A DNA stretch of 64,000 bases from assembly GCF_008629695.1 (NCBI RefSeq), contig NZ_VWSH01000002.1:837410-901409 (forward strand), in the 5' to 3' direction. This stretch comes from Taibaiella lutea (GTDB lineage Bacteria; Bacteroidota; Bacteroidia; Chitinophagales; Chitinophagaceae). The position numbers and the translations under genes are program-made. The notes beneath the pieces were generated by a model, which was given only the letters and a program-made list of their open reading frames with translations, searched no databases and was not told the origin of the DNA. This document shows positions 57,446 to 64,000 of this stretch, piece after piece. The first letter of the stretch is position 1, and each line of letters begins with the position of its first letter.

Positions 57446-58396
57446 TTATTTTTCTCCTAAAATAATAGTTGCTTGTCCCAGGCCCCTCATGACCAATTTG
57501 CTCGTTATTTTATAAGGCTTATCGCTCAGGAACTGTTGCAGATTTTTTACAAAACCTCTTGCATCAAGCGCAACGCCGGCATCATCTACTACAGGTATTC
57601 TTACCTGTTCAAACAACATCATATTTTCGGTTACGTCGGAGAGATTGAAACGATGATTTTGTGTATGCAGACGCATCCATTCTTCTATTGCAGATGCAAG
57701 ATCTTTGCGCTCAAATTCTGTTTCGAGATCATATGGCCAGGCATCGAATTTTTTTATACGTACGACGATCTCCCGGCCGTTGGCAAACATATCATCGTAA
57801 TGTGCCTGCAGCGTACTATTGAAAGCGTCCATATAGCTGATGACTGCTTCTCCCAAAAGCGTTGGTACATCTGCAGAAAAGGAAGATGCTCCGGTTCCTC
57901 CGGCTTCTGCTATCTGTTTATCGGTATAAGTGTCGAGGCCCTGCAAAATAAAGCTGATAGAATTTTTAGGTCCGTTTTGGTTCAATGTCCAGGTCAGTTG
58001 TATAATGATATCTGCTTTAGCTGTTTTTTTCAACTTATCTATCGGGCTTTCTGCTATTTGGCTACTGCTTGCCTTAGAAATAAGTATAGCATCTTCGCTT
58101 TCTTCCAGCTCAAGCGACTTTATTGCTGACTCCATGTTCTTGGCCGGAAAGCCTCTTTCTGCCATCATTCCATTAATCTTACTGATAACCAAAAGAAGCT
58201 GCGGGTCACTCTGAAATGCCTTTTTGTAATCAGGAACGCTGACCTTTGTACCTTGATTGTCATACTCCGTCATATATCCATGTTCTTTGCACCAGGCATC
58301 GCTGGGCACCACCATTAGTATTGGTTTTTTTGCCTGGGAAAAGCAAATGGAAAAGCTAATCAAGAAAAGGCAAGCAGTGCATAGAAGTTTTCTCAT
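57446..58396 (-). CDS. DUF6175 family exported protein
   Basis: The 316-residue product has a signal peptide (before Q-A-K-K), followed by P-I-L-M-V-V-P-S-D-A-W-C-K-E-H-G, T-E-Y-D-N-Q-G-T-K-V, L-K-K-T-A-K-A-D-I-I-I-Q-L, H-Y-D-D-M-F-A-N-G-R-E-I and R-G-L-G-Q-A-T-I-I-L-G-E-K at the end. These features match, as far as I recall, the DUF6175 family of Bacteroidota, which is related in position and fold to curli-type CsgG-associated proteins. Its function is unknown. It lies third in the four-gene operon led by 58942-60201. Confidence 0.72.
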   Translation of the reverse strand: MRKLLCTACLFLISFSICFSQAKKPILMVVPSDAWCKEHGYMTEYDNQGTKVSVPDYKKAFQSDPQLLLVISKINGMMAERGFPAKNMESAIKSLELEESEDAILISKASSSQIAESPIDKLKKTAKADIIIQLTWTLNQNGPKNSISFILQGLDTYTDKQIAEAGGTGASSFSADVPTLLGEAVISYMDAFNSTLQAHYDDMFANGREIVVRIKKFDAWPYDLETEFERKDLASAIEEWMRLHTQNHRFNLSDVTENMMLFEQVRIPVVDDAGVALDARGFVKNLQQFLSDKPYKITSKLVMRGLGQATIILGEK

Positions 58397-58423
58397 TGTA
58401 TGGTCTTTAAGGCTCTTGGGTTA

Positions 58424-58930
58424 TTAAAATCCGGCATCGAGTGGTTTAATGATGCCTTGACGTTCGAGGTCTTTTCTTAGCTGGCTGTACATTACTGTAA
58501 TAATTATCCCTATTTTGTATTCTTTGCCAACCCGTATCCGTTCAATAGGAGTTTCTTCAATAGTGCTATTTACATATTTTTGGTATGGGCCGTTATCGGC
58601 AAAAAAAGCTGCAAAAAAAGCCGCCTGCTTTGATTCCAGATCAGGACTGTCTGCAAGTGGGCGTTGAGTAGGACAACCGGTAGTAGCATTGCCGGAGAAC
58701 CCCTTGAAAATCATGCCATGTATAGCGTTTTTCTGGGCTTGCCTGAGCGGAAATTTTTCCTTTTTTGAATAGCTCCATACCTTAATCAACTTTGTACCGT
58801 CAAGGCCTATATTTTCACACTGAATATCATAATGCCATTGTTGAGGGACAGTATTTTGAGAAAAAGCATTTGAGAATCCTACGCAAAGTGAGCATAGAAA
58901 AAGTATTGTTTTGATAATTCTTAGTAACAT
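58424..58930 (-). CDS. Small exported protein of the DUF6175 operon
   Basis: This 168-residue protein has a signal peptide (F-L-C-S-L-C-V-G-F-S-N-A-F-S before Q). The mature part has Y-D-I-Q-C-E-N-I-G-L-D-G-T-K-L-I-K-V-W-S-Y-S-K-K, A-I-H-G-M-I-F-K-G-F-S-G, and R-V-G-K-E-Y-K-I-G-I-I-I near the end. I recall similar proteins beside DUF6175 genes in Bacteroides but cannot name the family. The gene lies 11 bp after the upstream member and 27 bp before the DUF6175 gene, so co-transcription is clear. Confidence 0.68.
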   Translation of the reverse strand: MLLRIIKTILFLCSLCVGFSNAFSQNTVPQQWHYDIQCENIGLDGTKLIKVWSYSKKEKFPLRQAQKNAIHGMIFKGFSGNATTGCPTQRPLADSPDLESKQAAFFAAFFADNGPYQKYVNSTIEETPIERIRVGKEYKIGIIITVMYSQLRKDLERQGIIKPLDAGF

Positions 58931-58941
58931 AAATATCCTTA

Positions 58942-60201
58942 TTATTTAAGCAAATTTTGTAATCCTGATTTTCCTTTCTGCCTGATGAGCATTCCAGGGT
59001 AAAATTGTTTTCCTTTTCCTTTTTCAAATGTAGTAGCAGAACGTAATGAATCACCTGTTGCCATATAGCGATTGTCCCAAATTTGATCCTTCAAGGGCTT
59101 TATAACACCTATCGTCTCATAGCTCGTTTTACCATCTTCGTTAATTACCTGTTGCAAAACCTCATAATGGTCACTGCTTTCGAGCCCTTCTTTAAGGCCT
59201 ATTCCTGCTGTGGGCGGGTCAGTGCTTATCAGTGGCGTGCTTGTACGGAATGCTTCATGTTCTTTTTGCAATTTGACAATGACTGCATCGAGAGACCGTA
59301 TTGTGGCAATTTGAACAAGCTGTTCCTCTGATTTGGTACTGTATATTGTTGATTGTAAATCTGCCCAGGCAACTTCCGAACCTACATATTGCAACTGAAA
59401 CAGAGAAGTATGTTCGAAAGCGTATTTTCTGTTTTTATCAAAGGCATTATCTTTCATCCACAAGTCCTTGTAAAAAACCGTGGCCACAGAATCATTCCAT
59501 ACTAATCTGTAGAGATAAGAAGTAGTAACAACAACATATCCTTTTGATAATACATCCAGTGGCTGGGCTGTTAAGTCGTTCAGTTCGTGAAGAAGAGAGG
59601 CTCCGGCAGGTGTTTTTTTTACGAAGGGAATGCGGTTGGCCACCTTTTCAATCTGAGTGGCATTCTTTTCTGTTTGTTCTACACGTTCCTTAATTACTTT
59701 TCTCAACTCTTCTTTGTTAATAAATCTGAAGTCACTAATAAGAATAAAAGTATTGCCAATCAGTTCTTCTCCGGCGTCTTCAAGTAATGTAAGGCCTCTT
59801 TTAGTTTTTTTCGCGATGGCTGCATCCATTTCAGATGCGTTATAGGATCCGCGTTCCGCAATAAGGTTCATATTGAAGTATCCTTTTTCGTTTCTATTGA
59901 ACCAATGTGCAACAAGTTTACGAGCTACATCGTTACTATCGAGGTAAGCATTTATAACATTGAGCTTTAGCGAGTCAGGTAGGTTGGATGTTTTAATTAC
60001 GCGGAAACCGAGATTATGATTATTGAATTTTTCAGGAATAGGATAGCCTAAAAATGTTTTGCTGATTACATCTTCATATTTTCTTTTTTCATTTGTCAGC
60101 ATTAATGTAAAAAGAGAGCTTCTCCGGTATTTAAGTGATTGTACTTGTGCCACGGTACTGGTAGTATACAGTAACAGGCAGAGGTATAGGATGATTTTCA
60201 T
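58942..60201 (-). CDS. Exported protein of unknown function, first gene of the DUF6175 operon
   Basis: From the ATG at 60201 the product has 419 residues with a signal peptide (L-C-L-L-L-Y-T-T-S-T-V-A before Q-V-Q). The frame is open up to 60258, but that part overlaps the promoter, so the internal ATG is used. The protein is mixed alpha/beta with no known motif; K-A-K-K-type helices (E-V-I-K-E-R-V-E-Q-T-E-K-N) occur near residue 165, and the end has G-M-L-I-R-Q-K-G-K. The promoter and operator c lie 27-74 bp upstream. It leads the four-gene operon of exported proteins. Confidence 0.68.
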   Translation of the reverse strand: MKIILYLCLLLYTTSTVAQVQSLKYRRSSLFTLMLTNEKRKYEDVISKTFLGYPIPEKFNNHNLGFRVIKTSNLPDSLKLNVINAYLDSNDVARKLVAHWFNRNEKGYFNMNLIAERGSYNASEMDAAIAKKTKRGLTLLEDAGEELIGNTFILISDFRFINKEELRKVIKERVEQTEKNATQIEKVANRIPFVKKTPAGASLLHELNDLTAQPLDVLSKGYVVVTTSYLYRLVWNDSVATVFYKDLWMKDNAFDKNRKYAFEHTSLFQLQYVGSEVAWADLQSTIYSTKSEEQLVQIATIRSLDAVIVKLQKEHEAFRTSTPLISTDPPTAGIGLKEGLESSDHYEVLQQVINEDGKTSYETIGVIKPLKDQIWDNRYMATGDSLRSATTFEKGKGKQFYPGMLIRQKGKSGLQNLLK

Positions 60202-60227
60202 AAAAATTTTGATGCTTGGTTCAGTGG

Positions 60228-60275
60228 CAAAGTTGCAAATAGCATTAATGCAGGTCAATACCTGTTAATAGGTAC
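60228..60275 (-). promoter_or_regulatory. Operator c plus promoter for the DUF6175 operon
   Basis: The minus-strand operator GTACCTATTAACAGGTAT (60275-60258) ends in the -33 TTG (60258-60256). After 20 bp follows CAACTTTG (60235-60228), one base off TAnnTTTG. The ATG is at 60201. The architecture equals that at 55263, 61362 and 61427. Confidence 0.8.
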
Positions 60276-60319
60276 TTATCGGAAAATCAGGTTATTAATT
60301 GATAGGCTTAGATATTTAT

Positions 60320-61294
60320 TTAAAGTCTTAATTTCTTGTTTTTTACTAAACGCCAGTAATGGCGACCTAAAGGTGTGAGTTTGCAAGATTTTGAGTCCAT
60401 AGCAGCAAAAAACAAAAAAGGAGTATCTACAGGCTGCAACAAGCCTACACGCTCCATCTGTTGCAAATGTTTAAATATGGCTATCTTTTTTGGGGTCGCA
60501 TATGGCTCTCTTAAAAAAGGTTTAATATCTGCTATATTTGTTTCTTCATAAGAAGGGTCTAAGTTGTGCTCAGTTTCATCTGTGATGAAATATTCTGTAA
60601 TGTTATTGAGCGCTTCAGGTGAAACCAACGGTGAGACTTTTCTCAATGGAGAAAACCGTGTTGTATTTGTTTTAAAGACCGGTCGTTGATCAAATGGGCC
60701 GAGAGCCTGGTCAATATAAGCATAAATAGCTCCTGGTGTTATCTGGCCAGTAATATCAGCTGCCCCGCCTTTCAATGCTTCAATTAAAAGACTTGTAAAT
60801 ACAGAAGAGTAACCTTTGGCCAGTGCAGGCTCATGGGACCTGCTCGCTGTCATAATAGTAATGCCTTCACCAATGTAAGATTTTTCTGCTCCGAAACTAT
60901 CAGAAAAGCCTAGTGCGCCGGAATGGCAACTATCTAAGATAATAATCTTATTACGGGCTTTGCAATTATTGGCCAGCCTTAATATTTCATCAAGAAGTAT
61001 GCCCTCGTCATAGTCTTTTCTATCGGGAGTTACAATATGCCCGCCTGAAACATTAAGAAGGCCATGTCCGGAAAAATAAAAGAGGACGGTTTCTTCATCA
61101 CCTGAAAACAACTCTACAATCAGCTTTCTTAATACTGCTTTAGTAAAAACTTCTGTTTCAAGTTTTACATCAAAATTCTTTGTTCCATTAGCATGCCATT
61201 CGAGCAGGTAAGCCATATTCGTTGCATCCTTTACGGAACTATATAAAGGAGAGTAAGGGTAATTATCTATACCGACAAGAAGCGCTCTTTTCAT
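60320..61294 (-). CDS. Caspase-like (peptidase C14) protease
   Basis: The 324-residue protein, starting from the ATG at 61294 (longer frames run into the promoter), has an N-terminal caspase fold: K-R-A-L-L-V-G-I-D-N-Y at the start, catalytic His77 in F-Y-F-S-G-H-G and catalytic Cys123 in I-L-D-S-C-H-S-G. The S1-pocket segment T-A-S-R-S-H-E-P follows. The C-terminal 110 residues have no recognised domain but look helical with a winged-helix-like end (L-Q-Q-M-E-R-V-G-L-L, P-L-G-R-H-Y-W-R-L). There is no signal peptide, so it acts in the cytoplasm. Prokaryotic caspase-like enzymes often act in programmed cell death or anti-phage systems. It is divergent from the kinase operon. Confidence 0.92.
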   Translation of the reverse strand: MKRALLVGIDNYPYSPLYSSVKDATNMAYLLEWHANGTKNFDVKLETEVFTKAVLRKLIVELFSGDEETVLFYFSGHGLLNVSGGHIVTPDRKDYDEGILLDEILRLANNCKARNKIIILDSCHSGALGFSDSFGAEKSYIGEGITIMTASRSHEPALAKGYSSVFTSLLIEALKGGAADITGQITPGAIYAYIDQALGPFDQRPVFKTNTTRFSPLRKVSPLVSPEALNNITEYFITDETEHNLDPSYEETNIADIKPFLREPYATPKKIAIFKHLQQMERVGLLQPVDTPFLFFAAMDSKSCKLTPLGRHYWRLVKNKKLRL

Positions 61295-61331
61295 ACCGTT
61301 ATATTTTGGATTATAGAATATTATATCTCTG

Positions 61332-61379
61332 CAAAATTCTCTTTTATAGATATAGTATGCAATACCTGACAGTAGGTAT
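61332..61379 (-). promoter_or_regulatory. Operator d plus promoter for the caspase gene
   Basis: The minus-strand operator ATACCTACTGTCAGGTAT (61379-61362) ends in the -33 TTG (61362-61360). After 20 bp follows GAATTTTG (61339-61332), one base off TAnnTTTG. The ATG is at 61294. Operator e for the opposite strand lies 48 bp away. Confidence 0.85.
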
Positions 61380-61426
61380 ATACACATATTTCTTATATTG
61401 TAGCAATGTTATAAAGAGTATTTAAT

Positions 61427-61474
61427 ATACCTGCTCATAGGTATTGAAGCAATCTGATAGTCCGTATATTTTTG
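61427..61474 (+). promoter_or_regulatory. Operator e plus promoter for the 169-aa/kinase operon
   Basis: ATACCTGCTCATAGGTAT (61427-61444) ends in the -33 TTG (61444-61446). After 20 bp follows TATTTTTG (61467-61474), a perfect TAnnTTTG. The ATG of the 169-aa gene is 27 bp later at 61502. This is the only one of the four promoters with a perfect -7 element. Confidence 0.88.
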
Positions 61475-61501
61475 CAGTATTCTTAACCAAAAAAAATAAA
61501 A

Positions 61502-62011
61502 ATGGAAACAACCGGAATCAACACGGACCACACCTCTGTTTCGACAGCAGATATGAAAAAAAGAGCTGCATTTGAATATCTTAAATCCAGAGCGCCTAAT
61601 GAATTTAAATTAAAGTTGTCTTCTACTATTTGTCAAAATGTTGCTCAGGATTTCACAGACCTTTTCAGGGCTACAGGCGATCCGTTTACAATACCTGTAA
61701 GCTGGAGCCTCACTAAAGATGCCTTGTTGAATCTATTAGGAATTACAAGCTTTGAAGGCTATGAATCGATTACGGGAATACGTCTTTATGCCGGCTTGAA
61801 TGAAAATGCTCAATTAACGCTGATTGCCGTATCAACTGAGGCGGATACTCATAATACGGCTATCAATAATGACCTTACTATTGACGATGATTATCCTTAT
61901 TATGACTATGCAGATCCATGTCCGAGTCATTGCAGCACTGTCGGCAATCTCAGGTTGATGAGTACGGATCCTGTTCGTATGGTCTTCAGTAGAGTTAAAG
62001 AAGAGAGTTGA
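61502..62011 (+). CDS. 169-aa protein of unknown function
   Basis: The product is a soluble 169-residue protein without signal peptide. The middle has P-V-S-W-S-L-T-K-D-A-L-L-N-L-L-G and G-I-R-L-Y-A-G-L-N-E-N-A-Q-L-T-L-I-A-V-S-T-E, an alpha/beta pattern I recall from unnamed Bacteroidota proteins. A strongly acidic stretch (D-D-D-Y-P-Y-Y-D-Y-A-D-P-C-P-S-H-C-S) follows, with two close cysteines, then a short basic tail. It is the first gene of the kinase operon and is divergent from the caspase gene. Acidic D-rich sites could serve as caspase targets, but this is speculation. The family could not be named. Confidence 0.65.
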   Translation: METTGINTDHTSVSTADMKKRAAFEYLKSRAPNEFKLKLSSTICQNVAQDFTDLFRATGDPFTIPVSWSLTKDALLNLLGITSFEGYESITGIRLYAGLNENAQLTLIAVSTEADTHNTAINNDLTIDDDYPYYDYADPCPSHCSTVGNLRLMSTDPVRMVFSRVKEES

Positions 62012-62074
62012 GTCTTTTAGAACAGGCTTCCTTTTACAAAGCCCAATTTTATCACACTAAAATAACTACCATAT

Positions 62075-62728
62075 TTGAATTTTGATATTATTTATATAAA
62101 AGCATCCCAAGCCAGCGTGTTACTTCCGGTAATCGCTGGCTGGGTATATTATAAGAAGCTGGATCGACCTTTTCGTGTACTGTTCTTTTTTCTTGTTGTG
62201 TCCATAGCTTTTGAAATTCAATCATATATTTCTAAAGTCAAATTCGGAAACAATCTTCCGGGACTGCACCTTTATACGTTTGTTGAAATGCTCACTATGT
62301 CATACATCTACAATAGTTATTTTTCAAAAAGCAAAATAATGACTTTCATTATTTCACTTAATGTTGTAATATTTACAATAGTAGCTATTGCTGACGCTTT
62401 TTTTATTAACGATTTATTTCATCACAATACTGTAAGCCGGCCCTATGCTTCAATGTCTGTCGTTGCCTATGCCCTCGTTTATTTTTATTCACTTATAAAA
62501 AAAGATTTTGAATATTACAGTTGGCAGTACCCTATGTTTTGGTTAAGCATAAGTGTGATGATTTATTTTGCTTTAAATACACTTAATTTCATCCTTGATA
62601 ACTATTTTATAAGATATACTTATCTTACCATGAACGTAAGCTTATATACCCACGCATTCTTTAATATAATCGCTAACTGCTTATTTGTCCAATCATTTAG
62701 ATGCTTCAAGATATTCAAAACGAAATAG
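62075..62728 (+). CDS. Polytopic membrane protein next to the histidine kinase
   Basis: The product has about 217 residues with roughly six transmembrane segments (V-L-L-P-V-I-A-G-W-V, V-L-F-F-F-L-V-V-S-I-A, F-I-I-S-L-N-V-V-I-F-T-I-V, M-F-W-L-S-I-S-V-M-I-Y). The start is a TTG at 62075 because the frame is closed at 62063 and no ATG lies near. It overlaps the kinase gene by 28 bp, so the two are translationally coupled. I recall similar unnamed membrane proteins next to NarL-type sensor kinases in Bacteroidota. It may be the sensor or partner part for the kinase, whose own periplasmic region is short. Confidence 0.7.
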   Translation: MNFDIIYIKASQASVLLPVIAGWVYYKKLDRPFRVLFFFLVVSIAFEIQSYISKVKFGNNLPGLHLYTFVEMLTMSYIYNSYFSKSKIMTFIISLNVVIFTIVAIADAFFINDLFHHNTVSRPYASMSVVAYALVYFYSLIKKDFEYYSWQYPMFWLSISVMIYFALNTLNFILDNYFIRYTYLTMNVSLYTHAFFNIIANCLFVQSFRCFKIFKTK

Positions 62729-63480
62729 TCATCTATTATCTGGCAGGTACCTTAGTCATCATACTTTTGGTGTCAGCTATTATTTTCTATGTATTCCAGC
62801 ATCAAAAAAAGGTTAATGCCTTTCGTCTGCAGCTACAACAAGAAGAGATAAAAAGGCAACAGGCTATTTATGCCGCGCTTCAGGAAGGTGAAGAAAAGGA
62901 ACGAAACCGCATTGCGGAGGAATTACACGATGGTATAAGTGCGAAGCTGTCAGGGCTTAATATGAACCTGGAATATCTGATTGCAGGGAATGCTGAGAAG
63001 GAAACACGCGAATTGTTGAGAAAAACGTTTGATGGTATTAGTGAAACAATTGATGAATTGAGGGAGGTTTCCCATAACCTGCAACCGCTGTTTTTCGATG
63101 AAAAAGATATGCAACAACTCTTGCAGCGCTATATAGAGCAATTGAATTCAAAGAATGAATGTAATTACAAGCTGTATTATGAAGCAAATTTACGGGAAAT
63201 TGACAGAGCTGTAAAATTGCATAGCTATCGCATTGTGACGGAATTACTGCATAATGTTCATAAACATGCCAAAGCTACTCAGGCTTCTGTGCAGGTGATC
63301 AGAGATGATGACAAATTGGAGATTATAGTAGAGGACAATGGAATAGGGTTCAAAAACACAGATACTTTCAATGGCATCGGATTAGCTAATATCCGTAACC
63401 GCGTGATGTTAAACATGGGACTGATAAACATGGATACTTCTGACAAGGGAACAACAATTATAGTGGAATTGCCTTTATAA
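62701..63480 (+). CDS. Sensor histidine kinase, HisKA_3 (NarL-partner) type
   Basis: A 259-residue kinase with one transmembrane helix (residues 10-32), a short coiled linker (about 35-65), a HisKA_3 dimerisation domain with E-R-N-R-I-A-E-E-L-H-D-G, where His76 is the phosphosite, and an HATPase (T-E-L-L-H-N-V-H-K-H-A-K-A, V-E-D-N-G-I-G-F, G-I-G-L-A-N-I-R-N-R). It has practically no periplasmic sensor domain, so sensing is likely through the upstream membrane protein. HisKA_3 kinases act with LuxR/NarL-type regulators, one of which is encoded next. It overlaps the upstream gene by 28 bp. Confidence 0.93.
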   Translation: MLQDIQNEIVIYYLAGTLVIILLVSAIIFYVFQHQKKVNAFRLQLQQEEIKRQQAIYAALQEGEEKERNRIAEELHDGISAKLSGLNMNLEYLIAGNAEKETRELLRKTFDGISETIDELREVSHNLQPLFFDEKDMQQLLQRYIEQLNSKNECNYKLYYEANLREIDRAVKLHSYRIVTELLHNVHKHAKATQASVQVIRDDDKLEIIVEDNGIGFKNTDTFNGIGLANIRNRVMLNMGLINMDTSDKGTTIIVELPL

Positions 63481-63487
63481 TTATAAA

Positions 63488-64000
63488 ATGACTAAACTAT
63501 ATACAGATTTATACCTGGCAGACGACCATCAGATTATAATCGATGGCTTAAAGTTGCTGATAAGTAATAATCCGAAAATTCGCATTGTAGGCTCGGCCAC
63601 TAACGGAGACACAGCTTACACGGAGATACTACAAAAAAAACCAGATATTGCTATCATTGATCTCCGGATGCCTGGTCAGGGAGGATTGGAATTAATCAAC
63701 AGCTTGAAAAAGCATGTAGAAACACGTTTTATTATTTTATCGATGCACAATGATAAGCGTTATATAACAGATGCAATCAATTATGGGGCGGCAGGCTATA
63801 TCGTAAAAAATACCGGCAAGTCGGAACTTATGACGTGCCTGGATAAGGTAATGAGCGGCGGACAGTTTTTTACCGATATTTCAGGGAATAAGCCGCAAGA
63901 TAAAAAGATGATGTTCACTCCTCGTGAACTCGATATAATAAGATTGATTATTGCTGAACTTACTACCAATGATATCGCAAAACAATTGTATTTAAGCCCC
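63488..64000 (+). CDS. NarL/LuxR-type response regulator, 3' end cut by the window
   Basis: 171 codons are visible from the ATG at 63488. The receiver has D-D-H near residue 12, the phosphosite Asp58 in A-I-I-D-L-R-M-P-G and the Lys of I-V-K-N. The start of the LuxR-type HTH (F-T-P-R-E-L-D-I-I-R-L-I-I-A-E-L-T-T-N-D-I-A-K-Q-L) follows near residue 143. The recognition helix is cut off at the edge. It lies 7 bp after the kinase gene. It is the natural candidate to bind the 7-2-7 palindromes found at four promoters upstream. Confidence 0.93.
   Translation, partial: MTKLYTDLYLADDHQIIIDGLKLLISNNPKIRIVGSATNGDTAYTEILQKKPDIAIIDLRMPGQGGLELINSLKKHVETRFIILSMHNDKRYITDAINYGAAGYIVKNTGKSELMTCLDKVMSGGQFFTDISGNKPQDKKMMFTPRELDIIRLIIAELTTNDIAKQLYLSP

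Noticed and set aside
62070-62077. CATATTTG directly before the TTG start of the membrane protein gene
   Set aside because: Identical to the -7 of operator a, but no operator lies 20 bp upstream and transcription would start beyond the TTG codon.

Overview
The window comes from a Bacteroidota genome, most likely a soil or plant-type member of the Chitinophagaceae or a near relative (inference). The signs are: Bacteroidota-type promoters (TTTG or TTG, about 20 bp, TAnnTTTG) with few Shine-Dalgarno sequences; type IX secretion (T9SS) C-terminal sorting domains; a TonB-dependent receptor with a carboxypeptidase-regulatory domain; alpha-2-macroglobulin-like and LytTR proteins; and signal peptides ending in A-x-A-Q. 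I see no insertion sequence, prophage, CRISPR array or rRNA. All long reading frames look intact.

Layout. 0-4.2 kb (minus): the end of a MoxR/DUF4350/DUF4129 envelope cluster, a partial SRPBCC gene at the edge, and a queuosine-precursor transporter. 4.2-6.5 kb (plus): five tRNAs (Thr-TGT twice, Tyr, Gly, Thr-GGT) leading into tuf. 6.5-10.7 kb: two acyltransferase-3 genes, two more SRPBCC genes, and an ArsR repressor with a self-contained operator/promoter. 10.8-18.4 kb: aspS, a secreted reprolysin-like metalloprotease and gcvP. 18.6-25 kb: a metallophosphoesterase, two outer-membrane barrels, a GDPD lipoprotein and a TonB receptor. 25-29.4 kb: rnz, a STAS protein and clpC. 29.5-43 kb: a 1983-aa alpha-2-macroglobulin with an embedded TonB-plug module, a set of secreted adhesin-like proteins, and a LytTR regulator with a degenerate receiver. 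43.7-52.5 kb: a 2896-aa cyclic beta-1,2-glucan synthase. 53-55 kb: carbonic anhydrase, a DHFR-like protein and a DoxX-like protein.

The most interesting part is 55.1-64 kb. It has four transcription units: a SEFIR-TM-WG-repeat protein; a four-gene operon of exported proteins that includes a DUF6175 member; a caspase-like C14 protease; and a 169-aa protein of unknown function followed by a membrane protein, a HisKA_3 histidine kinase and a NarL/LuxR response regulator. Each unit has an 18-bp operator, ATACCT-N6-AGGTAT, whose edge overlaps the -33 element. A spacer of exactly 20 bp follows, then a -7 element. This is the 7-2-7 inverted-heptamer geometry known for NarL-type regulators. A NarL-type regulator is encoded in the same cluster, probably in an operon headed by one of these sites. 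I propose that these genes form one self-regulated module joining a SEFIR signalling domain, a caspase and an exported protein set. Membership follows from the sequence pattern. The function (immunity, envelope stress or programmed death) is not established here.
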